A DNA stretch of 25,350 bases from an uncultured Hungatella sp. (lineage in GTDB: Bacteria > Bacillota > Clostridia > Lachnospirales > Lachnospiraceae), in contig CAJTOT010000045.1 of the NCBI GenBank assembly GCA_910577935.1, positions 1-25,350 of the forward strand, in the 5' to 3' direction. This document shows, one piece after another, positions 1-7,790 of this stretch; positions within the stretch are counted from its first letter, which is position 1; the number at the start of each line of letters is the position of its first letter. The notes under the pieces were generated by a model. The model saw only the letters and a program-made list of their open reading frames with translations. It searched no databases and had not been told where the DNA came from. The position numbers and the translations under genes were made by a program.

Positions 1-251
1 CCACTCTCCCTATTGGATGTAATGATGTGGTGATGGAGCCGAAGAACAGAACGGACAATGCGGTCATAATGGAATTCAAAGTAAGAGATTCAAGCGAGGA
101 AAAATCTTTGGCGGACACTGCTGAGGAGGCGCTGAAACAGATTGAGGAACTGCAATACCAAGCAGATTTGGAGAACAGGGGAATCTCTGGCGACCGAATC
201 CGAAAATATGGTTTTGCCTTTGAAGGCAAAGAAGTACTAATAAAAAGTTGA
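1..251 (+). CDS. C-terminal end of an AAA-ATPase-like / PD-(D/E)XK nuclease protein (runs in from the left edge)
   Basis: The reading frame is open from the first base and ends in TGA at 249-251, so this is the 3' end of a gene that starts outside the window. The visible residues match the C-terminus of the complete protein encoded at 538-2229, at roughly two thirds identity by eye, and share its closing segment KYGFAFEGKEVLIK. The nuclease signature is present: an Asp at 24-26 followed by MEFKV, whose Glu (72-74) and Lys (78-80) form the ExK half of a PD-(D/E)XK site. The complete paralogue has GRYD before the metal-binding Asp; this copy has GCND. Whether the unseen ATPase half is intact cannot be judged. 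The two genes form a tandem paralogous pair in an A+T-rich segment. The family's function is not established. Confidence 0.72.
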   Translation, partial: TLPIGCNDVVMEPKNRTDNAVIMEFKVRDSSEEKSLADTAEEALKQIEELQYQADLENRGISGDRIRKYGFAFEGKEVLIKS

Positions 252-254
252 TTA

Positions 255-320
255 ATTTTTTATCCCTAACTTGACAGGAGAGTATGTGTCCAGGATTGAG
301 AAGAAGGCGGTGGAGAAGCT
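255..320 (+). repeat. 3'-flank repeat, copy 1 (partner at 2231-2271)
   Basis: ATTTTTTATCCCTA at 255-268 and the 27-bp segment at 294-320 (beginning GATTGAGAAGAAGG) both recur, in the same order, behind the second AAA/nuclease gene. Here they are separated by 25 bp (269-293) that the second copy lacks, so one copy has gained or lost exactly that piece. Confidence 0.75.
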
Positions 321-438
321 GAGGGTGGGGATGGAGTGTGCTGGGTAAGAGGGGAGATTTGATGTTATCCAATTAGAACAGGCAGGGATAAAGTAAGCAG
401 TCAATGATCAGGAACTTGCTTTGTCCTTGCTTTTTTGG

Positions 439-467
439 TTGTAAAGGGGTGAAAAATCAATTATAAT
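439..467 (+). promoter_or_regulatory. Likely sigma-A promoter of the AAA/nuclease gene
   Basis: A TTGTAA -35 box (439-444), a 17-nt spacer and a perfect TATAAT -10 box (462-467) lie about 70 nt before the TTG start at 538. Transcription would begin near 474. The surroundings are A+T-rich, so a chance match is possible, but spacing and position are right. Confidence 0.5.
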
Positions 468-537
468 TATACAAAGGCGTGATGTATAAGAGTTCAGCGG
501 ATAAAACAAGAAAAGGTATATATATGGAGGTGGTATC

Positions 538-2229
538 TTGGCAAGGACAGTAGGGATAGGAATCCAGAGCTTTGAAAAACTGGTGGCTAATCAATATTTA
601 TATATAGATAAAACGGATTTCATAAGGGAATGGTGGGAAAGCGGCGATGATGTAACCTTAATTACCCGTCCTCGCAGATTCGGAAAAACCTTGAATATGA
701 ATATGCTTGAAAGATTTCTTTCCATAGAATATGAGGGGGAAAGTAAAGTCTTTGAAGGATTATCTATATGGAAATATGAGAGGTATCGGAACCTTCAGGG
801 GACCCGTCCGGTAATCTTTCTAAGTTTTGCAGGAATAAAGGCATCTTCATTTTTGGAGGCTAAGAAAAGCCTGTTTTATTTGATAGAAAAGTTATATAAC
901 CGATATGAATTTTTATTGAGAGAAGATTGTCTGAACAGTAAGGAAAAAGATTTTATAAAAAATATTTCCGTGAATATGGATAATTATTCTGCTGTTTCTT
1001 CTATAGGCACACTATCTGAATTTTTATATCGCTATTATGGGGAAAAAGTTATTATTCTGTTGGATGAATACGACACACCGCTCCAGGAGGCTTGGATGTA
1101 TGGCTATTGGTACGAAATGGTGGAATTCATGAGGGGGTTATTTAATTCTACATTTAAGACGAACCCATATATGGAACGGGCAGTTATGACAGGAATTACA
1201 AGAGTGAGTAAGGAATCCATTTTCTCTGATTTAAATAATCTGGAGGTGGTGACTGCTACATCAGAGAAATATGAAGATAGTTTCGGATTCACAGAAGAAG
1301 AGGTGTGGGAGGCATTGCAGGAATGTGGATTGTACGAATATCGACAGACTGTAAAATATTGGTATGATGGTTTTATATTCGGAAAAAGAAAAGATATTTA
1401 CAATCCCTGGTCAATTATTAATTATCTGGATAAAAGGCGTTTGTCTACCTATTGGGCGAATACCAGCAGTAACGGATTGGTGGATAAGTTGATTCGGGAG
1501 GGAAGTGCAGAGATAAAGACATCCATGGAGAGTTTGTTGAAAGGCGAGCATCTGTACAGAGAGATTGACGAGCAGATTATTTTTGACCAAGTGGATGGGG
1601 ATGAAAATGCAATTTGGAGTTTGTTTCTGGCCAGCGGATATCTGAAAGCGGAAAACTATACATTAAATGCGGACACGGGAGCAGACCTGTATGAATTGGC
1701 ACTGACAAATAAAGAAGTCGAGATTATGTTTCGAAAGATGATAAAGAAATGGTTCTCAAGTACAGGGTCAGTCTATAACGGCTTTATCAGGGCATTACTG
1801 CAGGATGACGTAAAGTCTATGAATGCCTATATGAACCGGGTGGCTTTGGCTATGTTCAGTTATTTTGACAGTGGGAGAAATCCTTCTATGGAGACGCAGC
1901 CGGAGCGGTTTTATCATGGCTTTGTGCTGGGACTGACTGTGGAATTGGCAGATCGATATGTTATTACCTCCAATCGGGAAAGCGGTTTTGGGAGATATGA
2001 TGTGATGATGGAGCCGAAGAAAGAAGCAGATAATGCCATAATTATGGAGTTCAAGGTCAAGGACTCGCAGGAAGAGACGTCCATGGAGGATACCGCAGAC
2101 GCTGCATTGAAACAGATAGAAAAGCAGCAGTATGATGTGGTTTTGAAAAATAAGGGGATTTCTGCTGACCGAATTAGAAAATACGGATTTGCTTTCGAAG
2201 GTAAGGAGGTTTTGATAAAAAATCAATGA
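538..2229 (+). CDS. AAA-ATPase-like protein with C-terminal PD-(D/E)XK nuclease domain
   Basis: A 563-residue protein of the family that joins an AAA-type ATPase domain (PF09820-like) to a DUF1703/PD-(D/E)XK nuclease domain (PF08011-like). The typical N-terminus (GIGIQSFEKL, then YIDKTDFI) leads into a Walker A-like loop RPRRFGKT at residues 44-51. Walker B is IILLDEYDTP at 172-181. The C-terminus carries the nuclease signature: Asp488 in GRYD, then Glu504-Phe-Lys506 in IIMEFKV. The start is TTG at 538, chosen because GGAGGTG (526-532) sits six nucleotides upstream and the family N-terminus begins there; the ATG at 524 is out of frame. Base composition is clearly richer in A+T than gltX downstream, which suggests acquisition by transfer. 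The family is common in gut anaerobes, often in several copies, with no settled function; DNA mobility or anti-phage roles are speculation. All key motifs look intact. Confidence 0.85.
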   Translation: MARTVGIGIQSFEKLVANQYLYIDKTDFIREWWESGDDVTLITRPRRFGKTLNMNMLERFLSIEYEGESKVFEGLSIWKYERYRNLQGTRPVIFLSFAGIKASSFLEAKKSLFYLIEKLYNRYEFLLREDCLNSKEKDFIKNISVNMDNYSAVSSIGTLSEFLYRYYGEKVIILLDEYDTPLQEAWMYGYWYEMVEFMRGLFNSTFKTNPYMERAVMTGITRVSKESIFSDLNNLEVVTATSEKYEDSFGFTEEEVWEALQECGLYEYRQTVKYWYDGFIFGKRKDIYNPWSIINYLDKRRLSTYWANTSSNGLVDKLIREGSAEIKTSMESLLKGEHLYREIDEQIIFDQVDGDENAIWSLFLASGYLKAENYTLNADTGADLYELALTNKEVEIMFRKMIKKWFSSTGSVYNGFIRALLQDDVKSMNAYMNRVALAMFSYFDSGRNPSMETQPERFYHGFVLGLTVELADRYVITSNRESGFGRYDVMMEPKKEADNAIIMEFKVKDSQEETSMEDTADAALKQIEKQQYDVVLKNKGISADRIRKYGFAFEGKEVLIKNQ

Positions 2230-2588
2230 AATTTTTTATCCCTAGATTGAGAAGAAGGCGGTGGAGAAGCTTGAGGATCTAAATGATACTATATCGCTTT
2301 CTGGAGTATAGTTTTCCGATGAGAAAAAGTGGGGAGAAACTACTTTATTCTGTGGAATGTGGTTTGAAAAGTCTGCTTATGAAAGTTTTAGGTAATAGTA
2401 CATATGGGGAGTTTGTGAAATGCTGCGGGAATGAGGAAAAGGAATTGACGGGGCATAACATAAAGGCAATGATGAATTTGACCAGAAGCTGTTGGAGGTC
2501 ATCTATTTATTGATGCGGATTTGGAGGTTCCGGACCTGACATGGATGCTGGGGCAGGGGCTATAGGGACCGAATTCAAAACTTCGCCA
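2230..2588. other. A+T-rich spacer with decayed coding-like sequence
   Basis: This stretch holds no gene I can support. It opens with the 3'-flank repeat (2231-2271). After that there are short open stretches in different frames, for example 2283-2513 (76 codons, no ribosome binding site, composition unlike a bacterial protein) and a stretch ending DADLEVPDLTWMLGQGL near 2570. The pattern of short neighbouring frames suggests an old, frameshifted gene, but I cannot name it. The gltX promoter follows at 2589. Confidence 0.4.
2231..2271 (+). repeat. 3'-flank repeat, copy 2 (partner at 255-320)
   Basis: ATTTTTTATCCCTA (2231-2244) runs directly into the 27-bp segment 2245-2271 that also occurs at 294-320. 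The repeat begins two bases behind the stop codon of the AAA/nuclease gene, at the same place as copy 1 relative to its own gene. Confidence 0.75.
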
Positions 2589-2617
2589 TTGTCTTTTAAG
2601 GTATTAGGGGGTATAAT
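2589..2617 (+). promoter_or_regulatory. Likely sigma-A promoter of gltX
   Basis: TTGTCT (2589-2594), a 17-nt spacer and a perfect TATAAT (2612-2617). The start of transcription would fall near 2624, giving a leader of about 28 nt before the ATG at 2652. I see no T-box or other structured leader. Confidence 0.6.
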
Positions 2618-2651
2618 ATCTGGGAATAAATTCAGACAGGAGATCATGATT

Positions 2652-4103
2652 ATGGATAAAGTAAGGACAAGATATGCTCCAAGCCCCACCGGCAGAATGC
2701 ACGTGGGAAACTTGAGAACCGCGCTGTACGCATACCTGATCGCAAAGCATGAGGGAGGGGATTTCCTTCTGCGCATTGAGGACACTGACCAGGAGCGCTT
2801 TGTGGAGGGAGCCACCGAGATCATATACCGCACGCTGGAGAAAACCGGCCTGGTCCACGACGAGGGCCCGGACAAGGACGGCGGAGTCGGCCCCTATGTT
2901 CAGAGCCAGCGCCAGGCAGCAGGCATCTATCTGGAGTACGCCAAAACGCTTATCGAGAAAGGCGAGGCGTACTACTGCTTCTGCACCCAGGAGCGGCTGA
3001 ATTCCTTGAAAAAGACGGTGAACGGCGAGGAGATCATGACCTACGACAAACACTGCCTTCATCTGACAGAGGAGGAGATCCAGGCCAACCTGGCCGCGGG
3101 GATTCCCTATGTTATCCGCCAGAACAACCCCACGGAGGGCACTACCACGTTCCACGACGAGATATACGGCGACATCAAGGTGGACAACGAGGAGCTGGAC
3201 GACATGGTTCTCATCAAGTCCGACGGATACCCCACCTACAACTTTGCCAACGTGGTGGATGACCACCTTATGGGCATCACCCATGTGGTGCGGGGCAACG
3301 AATATCTGTCCTCCTCCCCCAAGTACAACCGCCTCTACGACGCCTTCGGCTGGGAGGTTCCGGTGTATGTCCACTGCCCCCTCATCACCAACGAGGAGCA
3401 CAAGAAGTTGAGCAAGAGAAGCGGCCACTCCTCCTACGAGGATCTGATGGAGCAGGGGTTTGTGTCCGAGGCAGTGGTCAACTATGTGGCTTTGCTGGGG
3501 TGGTCGCCGGAGGACAACCGGGAGATCTTCTCCCTGGAGGAGCTGGTGGAGGCCTTCGATTACCGCCATATGAGCAAGTCCCCGGCAGTGTTTGACGTGA
3601 CCAAGCTGAAATGGATGAACGGCGAGTACCTGAAAGCTATGGATTTTGACAGATTCTATGACATGGCGGAGCCCTATATCCGGGAGGTGATAAAGAAAGA
3701 CCTGGATTTGAGAAAGATTGCCGCCATGGTGAAGACCAGAATCGAGGTGTTCCCTGATATTGCCGCCCACATAGATTTCTTTGAGACCATGCCGGAATAT
3801 GATCCTCAGATGTATGTTCACAAGAAGATGAAGACCACCAGGGAGACATCGCTGCAGGTGCTGGAGGATATTCTGCCTCTTTTGGAGGCCCAGGAGGAGT
3901 ATTCCAATGACGCTCTCTACGAGACTCTGGCCGGCTATGTGTCGGAGAAGGGCGTGAAGACAGGGTTCGTGATGTGGCCGGTGCGCACGGCTGTGTCAGG
4001 CAGGCAGATGACCCCCGCCGGCGCCACGGAGATCATGGAGGTTCTGGGCAAAGAGGAGTCTCTTGGGAGAATCCGCCGGGGAATTGAGCTGCTGAGACAA
4101 TGA
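2652..4103 (+). CDS. gltX: Glutamate--tRNA ligase
   Basis: Class I aminoacyl-tRNA synthetase that joins glutamate to tRNA in the cytoplasm. The N-terminus RTRYAPSPTGRMHVGNLRTA holds the HIGH-type motif (HVGN, residues 17-20), and the KMSKS-type loop is KLSKR at 252-256. At 483 residues it has the usual length for GltX. The frame is open upstream to 2541, but family members begin at MDKVRTRYAPSP, and AGGAG at 2638-2642 lies 9 nt before the ATG at 2652; an ATG at 2646 is a less likely alternative. In many Firmicutes without GlnRS, GltX also charges tRNA-Gln, which an amidotransferase then corrects; this window cannot show whether that holds here. The stop codon overlaps the helicase start as ATGA, so the two are probably translationally coupled. 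Its G+C-rich codon use contrasts with the AAA/nuclease gene upstream. Confidence 0.97.
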   Translation: MDKVRTRYAPSPTGRMHVGNLRTALYAYLIAKHEGGDFLLRIEDTDQERFVEGATEIIYRTLEKTGLVHDEGPDKDGGVGPYVQSQRQAAGIYLEYAKTLIEKGEAYYCFCTQERLNSLKKTVNGEEIMTYDKHCLHLTEEEIQANLAAGIPYVIRQNNPTEGTTTFHDEIYGDIKVDNEELDDMVLIKSDGYPTYNFANVVDDHLMGITHVVRGNEYLSSSPKYNRLYDAFGWEVPVYVHCPLITNEEHKKLSKRSGHSSYEDLMEQGFVSEAVVNYVALLGWSPEDNREIFSLEELVEAFDYRHMSKSPAVFDVTKLKWMNGEYLKAMDFDRFYDMAEPYIREVIKKDLDLRKIAAMVKTRIEVFPDIAAHIDFFETMPEYDPQMYVHKKMKTTRETSLQVLEDILPLLEAQEEYSNDALYETLAGYVSEKGVKTGFVMWPVRTAVSGRQMTPAGATEIMEVLGKEESLGRIRRGIELLRQ

Positions 4104-6001
4104 CCAGGGAATTCAATGCTTCCCAGAAGGAAGCCATATGCCATGTGGAAGGACCCATGATGGTCCTGGCGGGGCCGGGGTCGGGAAAGACCACCGTGAT
4201 TACTCACAGGACAAAATATCTCATCGATCAGGGAACTGATCCGGGGAGCATTTTGGTGATCACCTTTACCAGAGCCGCCGCCCGTGAGATGCAGGAACGG
4301 TTTGCCGCGCTGATGGAGGGGAGGAGCACCAGGGTCAGCTTCGGCACCTTTCACTCCGTATTCTTTACCATATTGAAGTACGCCTACCGCTACCAGGCCT
4401 CGGATATCGTCCGGGAGGACCAGAAGCTGCGGTATATCCGGGAGATGATCGAGGAGTACGGCCTTGAGATTGAGGACGAGCACGAGTTTGTCCCCGCTGT
4501 CCTGGGGGAGATCAGCTTTGTGAAAAGCGAGATGATGAGCCTGGAGCACTATTACTCCCAGAACTGCTCCGAGTCCGTGTTCAAGAAATTGTACCAGGGC
4601 TATGAGGAGCGGATGCGGCGGGCGGGGCTTTTGGATTTCGACGACATGCTGGTTATGTGTCATCAGCTGTTTGTCGAGAGAAAGGATATTCTGGCTGCGT
4701 GGCAGAACAAGTTCCGGTATATTCTCATCGACGAGTTCCAGGATATCAACAAGGTTCAGTACGAGATCGTGAAGATGCTGGCGCTTCCGGGAAACAACCT
4801 GTTTATCGTGGGGGATGACGATCAGTCGGTGTACCGGTTCAGAGGCGCGAAGCCGGAAATTATGCTGGGCTTTACCAGGGATTATCCCCAGGCAAAGACC
4901 GTGCTTTTGGGGACTAATTACCGCTCCACCAGGGAGATTGTGGACACGGCCTCCATGTTGATCGGCCACAACTCAAAAAGGTACGAGAAAAAACTTACCG
5001 CGGCCAAGGGCGCGGGCAAGCCTGTGGTCACAACCATGAGCAGCGAGCCACAGGAAGAGACCTTGCGGATCGTGGAAGAGATGAAAGACTATGTCAGCGC
5101 GGGATACCGCCTGGAGGACATAGCGGTCCTGTACCGGACCAACTTAAATCCCCGGCTGATGATCGAGAAGCTGATGGAGTACAACATTCCGTTTACCATG
5201 AAAGACTCCCTGCCGAACCTGTACGAGCACTGGATATCCCAGAATGTGATCGCCTATATCCGGGCGGCGAGGGGAGATCTGAAGCGGAGCAATATTCTCC
5301 AGATCATCAACCGCCCCAACCGGTATGTGAGCCGGGACTCCCTGGAGGAGAAGGTGGTGTCCTGGGACAAGGTGAAGGCTTTTTACCAGGACAAGGGCTG
5401 GATGGTGGAGCGCATCGAACAGCTGGAATATGACCTTCTCATGCTCAGGGACATGCCTCCCGCGGCGGCAGTAAACTATATCCGCAAGGGAGTGGGGTAT
5501 GACGACTATTTAAAAGAATACGCCCGGTTCCGGCGGATCAAGCCGGAGGAGCTTCTGGAAACGCTGGACCAGCTGAAGGAGAGCGCGGCGGGATTTAAGA
5601 CCATGGAGGAGTGGTTTGACCACATGGAGGAGTATAAGAGGCGGCTGAGAGAGCAGGCCCAGGCACAGAAGACGGCTCCTCAGGGCGTGTCCCTGATGAC
5701 TATGCACAGCTCCAAGGGCCTGGAATTCAAGGTGGTGTACATACTGGACGCCAACGAGGGGATCACCCCTCACAGGAAAGCTGTCCTGGACACGGATATC
5801 GAGGAGGAGCGGCGGATGTTCTACGTGGCCATGACCAGGGCGAAGGAACGCCTCCATGTGTGCTATGTGAGGGAGCGGTACGGGAAAAAGCAGGAGATGT
5901 CCCGGTTTATCGAGGAGTACTTAGGAAAAGCGCCTGTGGGCGCGGCTGCCAAAAACGGGGCCGGCCGGACGGGAAAAACGGAGGCAGGCAGAAAAGCCTG
6001 A
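4100..6001 (+). CDS. UvrD/Rep/PcrA-family ATP-dependent DNA helicase (superfamily 1)
   Basis: Superfamily 1A 3'-5' helicase, expected to unwind DNA in repair or replication restart. Motifs in order: Q motif FNASQKEAI (residues 5-13), Walker A AGPGSGKT (24-31), motif Ia in VITFTRAAAREM, motif Ib in GTFHS, Walker B DEFQD (211-215), motif III GDDDQSVYRFRGA, motif IV NYRST, motif V TMHSSKGLEF (about 534-543) and motif VI FYVAMTRAKERL (about 574-585). At 633 residues it is about 100 shorter than PcrA or UvrD (roughly 720-740), with a compact accessory part. It ends in a low-complexity tail rich in Gly, Ala and Lys. The ATG overlaps the gltX stop and no strong ribosome binding site is visible, which fits coupled translation. 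I do not call it PcrA, because clostridia usually carry several UvrD-like helicases and the chromosomal PcrA is longer. Confidence 0.93.
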   Translation: MTREFNASQKEAICHVEGPMMVLAGPGSGKTTVITHRTKYLIDQGTDPGSILVITFTRAAAREMQERFAALMEGRSTRVSFGTFHSVFFTILKYAYRYQASDIVREDQKLRYIREMIEEYGLEIEDEHEFVPAVLGEISFVKSEMMSLEHYYSQNCSESVFKKLYQGYEERMRRAGLLDFDDMLVMCHQLFVERKDILAAWQNKFRYILIDEFQDINKVQYEIVKMLALPGNNLFIVGDDDQSVYRFRGAKPEIMLGFTRDYPQAKTVLLGTNYRSTREIVDTASMLIGHNSKRYEKKLTAAKGAGKPVVTTMSSEPQEETLRIVEEMKDYVSAGYRLEDIAVLYRTNLNPRLMIEKLMEYNIPFTMKDSLPNLYEHWISQNVIAYIRAARGDLKRSNILQIINRPNRYVSRDSLEEKVVSWDKVKAFYQDKGWMVERIEQLEYDLLMLRDMPPAAAVNYIRKGVGYDDYLKEYARFRRIKPEELLETLDQLKESAAGFKTMEEWFDHMEEYKRRLREQAQAQKTAPQGVSLMTMHSSKGLEFKVVYILDANEGITPHRKAVLDTDIEEERRMFYVAMTRAKERLHVCYVRERYGKKQEMSRFIEEYLGKAPVGAAAKNGAGRTGKTEAGRKA

Positions 6002-6022
6002 GAGGCAGAGAGGAGAGCGCCG

Positions 6023-6574
6023 GTGGCGGAGAGACGGGACAATCGGGACACGAAAGGCTGCGTCCACATTTACTGCGGGGACGGAAAAGGGAAAACCACT
6101 GCCGCCGTCGGTTTGGCGGTGAGGGCGGCCGGGAGAGGGAAGAGGGTTCTCATAGCCCGGTTTCTCAAGACAGATGATTCGGGGGAGGTGGCGGTTTTGG
6201 CCAGGATTCCCGGTATCCGCGTGATGCCCTGCTCCAGAACCTTCGGATTTTTTTGGCAGATGACAGAGAAGGAGAAGGGGGAAGCAGGGGAGTACTACAG
6301 ACAGCTGTTTGACCAGGTGTGGGAGGAGGCGGTGACAGGCGGGGCCGATATGGTTATCCTGGACGAGATCATGGCTGCCTGCCGGCACGGGCTGGTCTCC
6401 GGGGATGTGCTGGAGGAGCGGGTGAGAAACCGTCCTCCCCGCCTTGAGGTGGTGCTGACCGGGAGAGACCCGTGGCCGGAAGTGACAGAACTGGCGGATT
6501 ATGTGTCTGAGATTTGCAAGAGAAAGCACCCTTTTGACCAGGGAGTGGGGGCGCGGGAGGGAATCGAGTGGTGA
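6023..6574 (+). CDS. cobO: Cob(I)yrinic acid a,c-diamide adenosyltransferase, CobO/BtuR type
   Basis: Transfers the 5'-deoxyadenosyl group of ATP to the cobalt of a corrinoid, in cobalamin synthesis or salvage. The 183-residue protein has the family's unusual P-loop GDGKGKTT at residues 19-26 after VHIYC, a DMVILDEI segment in the middle and a C-terminal region ending near KHPFDQGVGAREGIEW. The length fits CobA/CobO/BtuR (about 175-200). The start is GTG at 6023, with AGGAG at 6011-6015 seven nucleotides upstream. The gene lies 21 nt after the helicase and is probably co-transcribed with it. No other corrinoid gene is in the window, so it may serve salvage; that is an inference. A second, unrelated adenosyltransferase family (PduO) exists, but this P-loop rules it out here. 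Confidence 0.88.
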   Translation: MAERRDNRDTKGCVHIYCGDGKGKTTAAVGLAVRAAGRGKRVLIARFLKTDDSGEVAVLARIPGIRVMPCSRTFGFFWQMTEKEKGEAGEYYRQLFDQVWEEAVTGGADMVILDEIMAACRHGLVSGDVLEERVRNRPPRLEVVLTGRDPWPEVTELADYVSEICKRKHPFDQGVGAREGIEW

Positions 6575-6604
6575 GCGGGGAAGAGAGGATTTGAGAAAAA
6601 ATCC

Positions 6605-6633
6605 TTGCGTTTCACACGGGATTCTGCTACATT
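6605..6633 (+). promoter_or_regulatory. Possible promoter of the DUF1292 gene
   Basis: TTGCGT (6605-6610), 17 nt, then TACATT (6628-6633) preceded by TGC, which gives an extended -10 box. The start of transcription would be near 6640, about 43 nt before the ATG at 6683. The -35 match is weak, so confidence is moderate. Confidence 0.4.
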
Positions 6634-6682
6634 GGAATCGGAGAAGAACAAACAGACAGTTTGTGGAAAGAGAAGAGGATAA

Positions 6683-7015
6683 ATGACTATGGCCAAGGAC
6701 AATATGGAACCTCAGGAGGAGATGACCGTAACCCTGAATATGGATGACGGCAGCGAGGTGGAGTGCGTGGTCCTCACCATCTTTGAGGCAGGCGGAAGGG
6801 ACTATATCGCGCTGCTGCCCATGGACAGCGGGGAGGCTGAGGAAGGGGAGGTATATCTCTACAGATACTATGAGCCGGAGGATGGAGAGCCGAGCCTTGA
6901 CAACATTGAGGACGACGAGGAGTATGAGATCGTCGCGGATGCCTTTGACGAACTTCTTGACGCCCAGGAGTATGACGAGCTGGTGGGGGAAGATGAGCTG
7001 GAGGATATGGAGTAG
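6683..7015 (+). CDS. Small acidic DUF1292-type protein
   Basis: A 110-residue protein, very rich in Asp and Glu, resembling the Firmicutes DUF1292 (YrzB-like) family. The recognisable core is VTLNMDDGSEVECVVLTIFE, then DYIALLPM, then EVYLYRY, followed by an acidic tail ending in DELEDME. The family has no established biochemical role. AAGAGGA (6673-6679) serves as ribosome binding site; the ATG at 6683 and the in-frame ATG at 6689 are both possible. There is no signal peptide or membrane segment, so it should be cytosolic. It follows cobO after a 108-nt gap that contains a possible promoter, and a terminator lies about 110 nt downstream. Confidence 0.82.
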   Translation: MTMAKDNMEPQEEMTVTLNMDDGSEVECVVLTIFEAGGRDYIALLPMDSGEAEEGEVYLYRYYEPEDGEPSLDNIEDDEEYEIVADAFDELLDAQEYDELVGEDELEDME

Positions 7016-7124
7016 GCAGCGGGGCGCAGCCGGGTCCGGCATCAAGGCCAACCTGGCAGACACTGTCCTGTTTATCTATGGAGGAAAGGGAAAAAGCCTG
7101 CCGGAAAGACAAAGGACTGCTGTG

Positions 7125-7174
7125 AAAAAAAGCCGTGAAAAGCAGAAGCTGGATGCCCTGGTTTTCACGGCTTT
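7125..7174 (-). terminator. Intrinsic terminator of the CYTH gene, probably bidirectional
   Basis: AAAGCCGTGAAAA (7129-7141) and its exact complement TTTTCACGGCTTT (7162-7174) form a 13-bp stem with a 20-nt loop. On the minus strand the stem is followed by an uninterrupted T run (complement of 7125-7131), about 65 nt behind the CYTH stop codon. On the plus strand only TTTA follows, so it can also end DUF1292 transcription, less efficiently. Confidence 0.75.
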
Positions 7175-7238
7175 ATTCTGTCCCGCTTTGGTTTTAAGGC
7201 ATCAGAGGCAGACGCAGAGGCCTTTTTTAGCTGGCAGG

Positions 7239-7691
7239 TCAGGCTTTCCTAAGAGCCAGCCGGCTGTTCTGGTACTCGCCGGAAAAAGTCACGTCTGCGC
7301 CGAACCAGGCCGGCGGAACGAACCTCTCTGCCTCTTGGCGGCTCCCAAATTCCACTTCCGCCAGACAAAGGCCTTCGTAGGCGCCGGAGAAGATGTCAAG
7401 CTCAATGGTGAGACAGGTATCTGTGATGGGGATGCGGTATCGGCGCTTTGTCAAAATCATTCCGTCAGCCTTGGAGAGCAGATGGGCGTAGGCCTCCTTG
7501 GTGAGAGGAAGATTATATTCTTCCCTCTCCAAAAGCCCCTTGGACTTGTAGGTGAGATAGTACCGGTGGTCCTCCTTCCGAATCCGCACCACCGGTTCAG
7601 CGCACAGATACGCCTGTTCGATGGAGCATGAGGGAAAGGACATATAGCCGTCAGGCAGAGTCTTCACCAGATATTTGCGTTCGATTTCCAT
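7239..7691 (-). CDS. CYTH-domain protein (triphosphate tunnel metalloenzyme family)
   Basis: A 150-residue protein beginning MEIERKYLV, the ExExK signature of the CYTH/triphosphate tunnel metalloenzyme fold. Further conserved charged strands follow: VVRIRKED, YYLTYKSKG, EREEYNLPL, KRRYRIP, TIELDIF and LAEVEF. The family includes inorganic triphosphatases and class IV adenylate cyclases; short bacterial members like this are usually tripolyphosphatases, but the substrate cannot be read from sequence. The frame is open for 33 codons upstream. I place the start at 7691 because ExExK must be near the N-terminus and a perfect AGGAGG (7698-7703) sits 6 nt before this ATG. It lies alone on the minus strand, divergent from tig, and its probable promoter shares a palindrome with the tig promoter. 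Confidence 0.88.
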   Translation of the reverse strand: MEIERKYLVKTLPDGYMSFPSCSIEQAYLCAEPVVRIRKEDHRYYLTYKSKGLLEREEYNLPLTKEAYAHLLSKADGMILTKRRYRIPITDTCLTIELDIFSGAYEGLCLAEVEFGSRQEAERFVPPAWFGADVTFSGEYQNSRLALRKA

Positions 7692-7761
7692 AATAGACCT
7701 CCTCGTAAAATAGCCCGGCTGCATCCAAGGCGTTTTCAGGGAAGCGCCGGGATCTACCTGA

Positions 7762-7790
7762 ACATTAACACAGAAAGACCCCGAATACAA
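7762..7790 (-). promoter_or_regulatory. Weak candidate promoter of the CYTH gene
   Basis: On the minus strand TTGTAT (complement of 7785-7790), a 17-nt spacer and TAATGT (complement of 7762-7767), the latter preceded by TGT as in an extended -10 box. The -10 match is poor (3 of 6). Its support is mainly positional: the -35 box is the mirror image of the tig -35 box. Confidence 0.3.

Larger units (their letters stand above)
252..537. other. Non-coding spacer between two paralogous AAA/nuclease genes
   Basis: No convincing gene lies here. The first part (255-320) is related to the sequence just behind the downstream paralogue (2231-2271), so the duplication that produced the two genes extended past their stop codons. 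The second part holds the promoter at 439-467. A short open stretch near 294-345 (IEKKAVEKL...) has no start signal and is probably a relic of something older. Confidence 0.5.

Noticed and set aside
255..320. Insertion-sequence ends flanking the AAA/nuclease genes
   Set aside because: The repeats are direct, lie only on the 3' side of each gene, and no transposase or inverted terminal repeats are visible.
2283..2513. A 76-codon plus-strand open frame before gltX
   Set aside because: It has no ribosome binding site and no recognisable motif, and it lies in sequence with coding-like pieces in several frames; it is at best a relic.
2541..2651. N-terminal extension of gltX from the ATG at 2541
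   Set aside because: It would include the gltX promoter, and GltX proteins begin at the RTRYAPSPTG segment; the ATG at 2652 has the ribosome binding site.
2604..3821. A 405-codon open frame on the minus strand inside gltX
   Set aside because: It is fully antisense to gltX, has a His/Leu/Val-rich composition typical of the reverse frame of a G+C-rich gene, and has no ribosome binding site.
7631..7790. A longer CYTH protein starting at 7790
   Set aside because: The extra 33 residues have no family similarity, would include the region of the promoter, and would place the ExExK motif away from the N-terminus.
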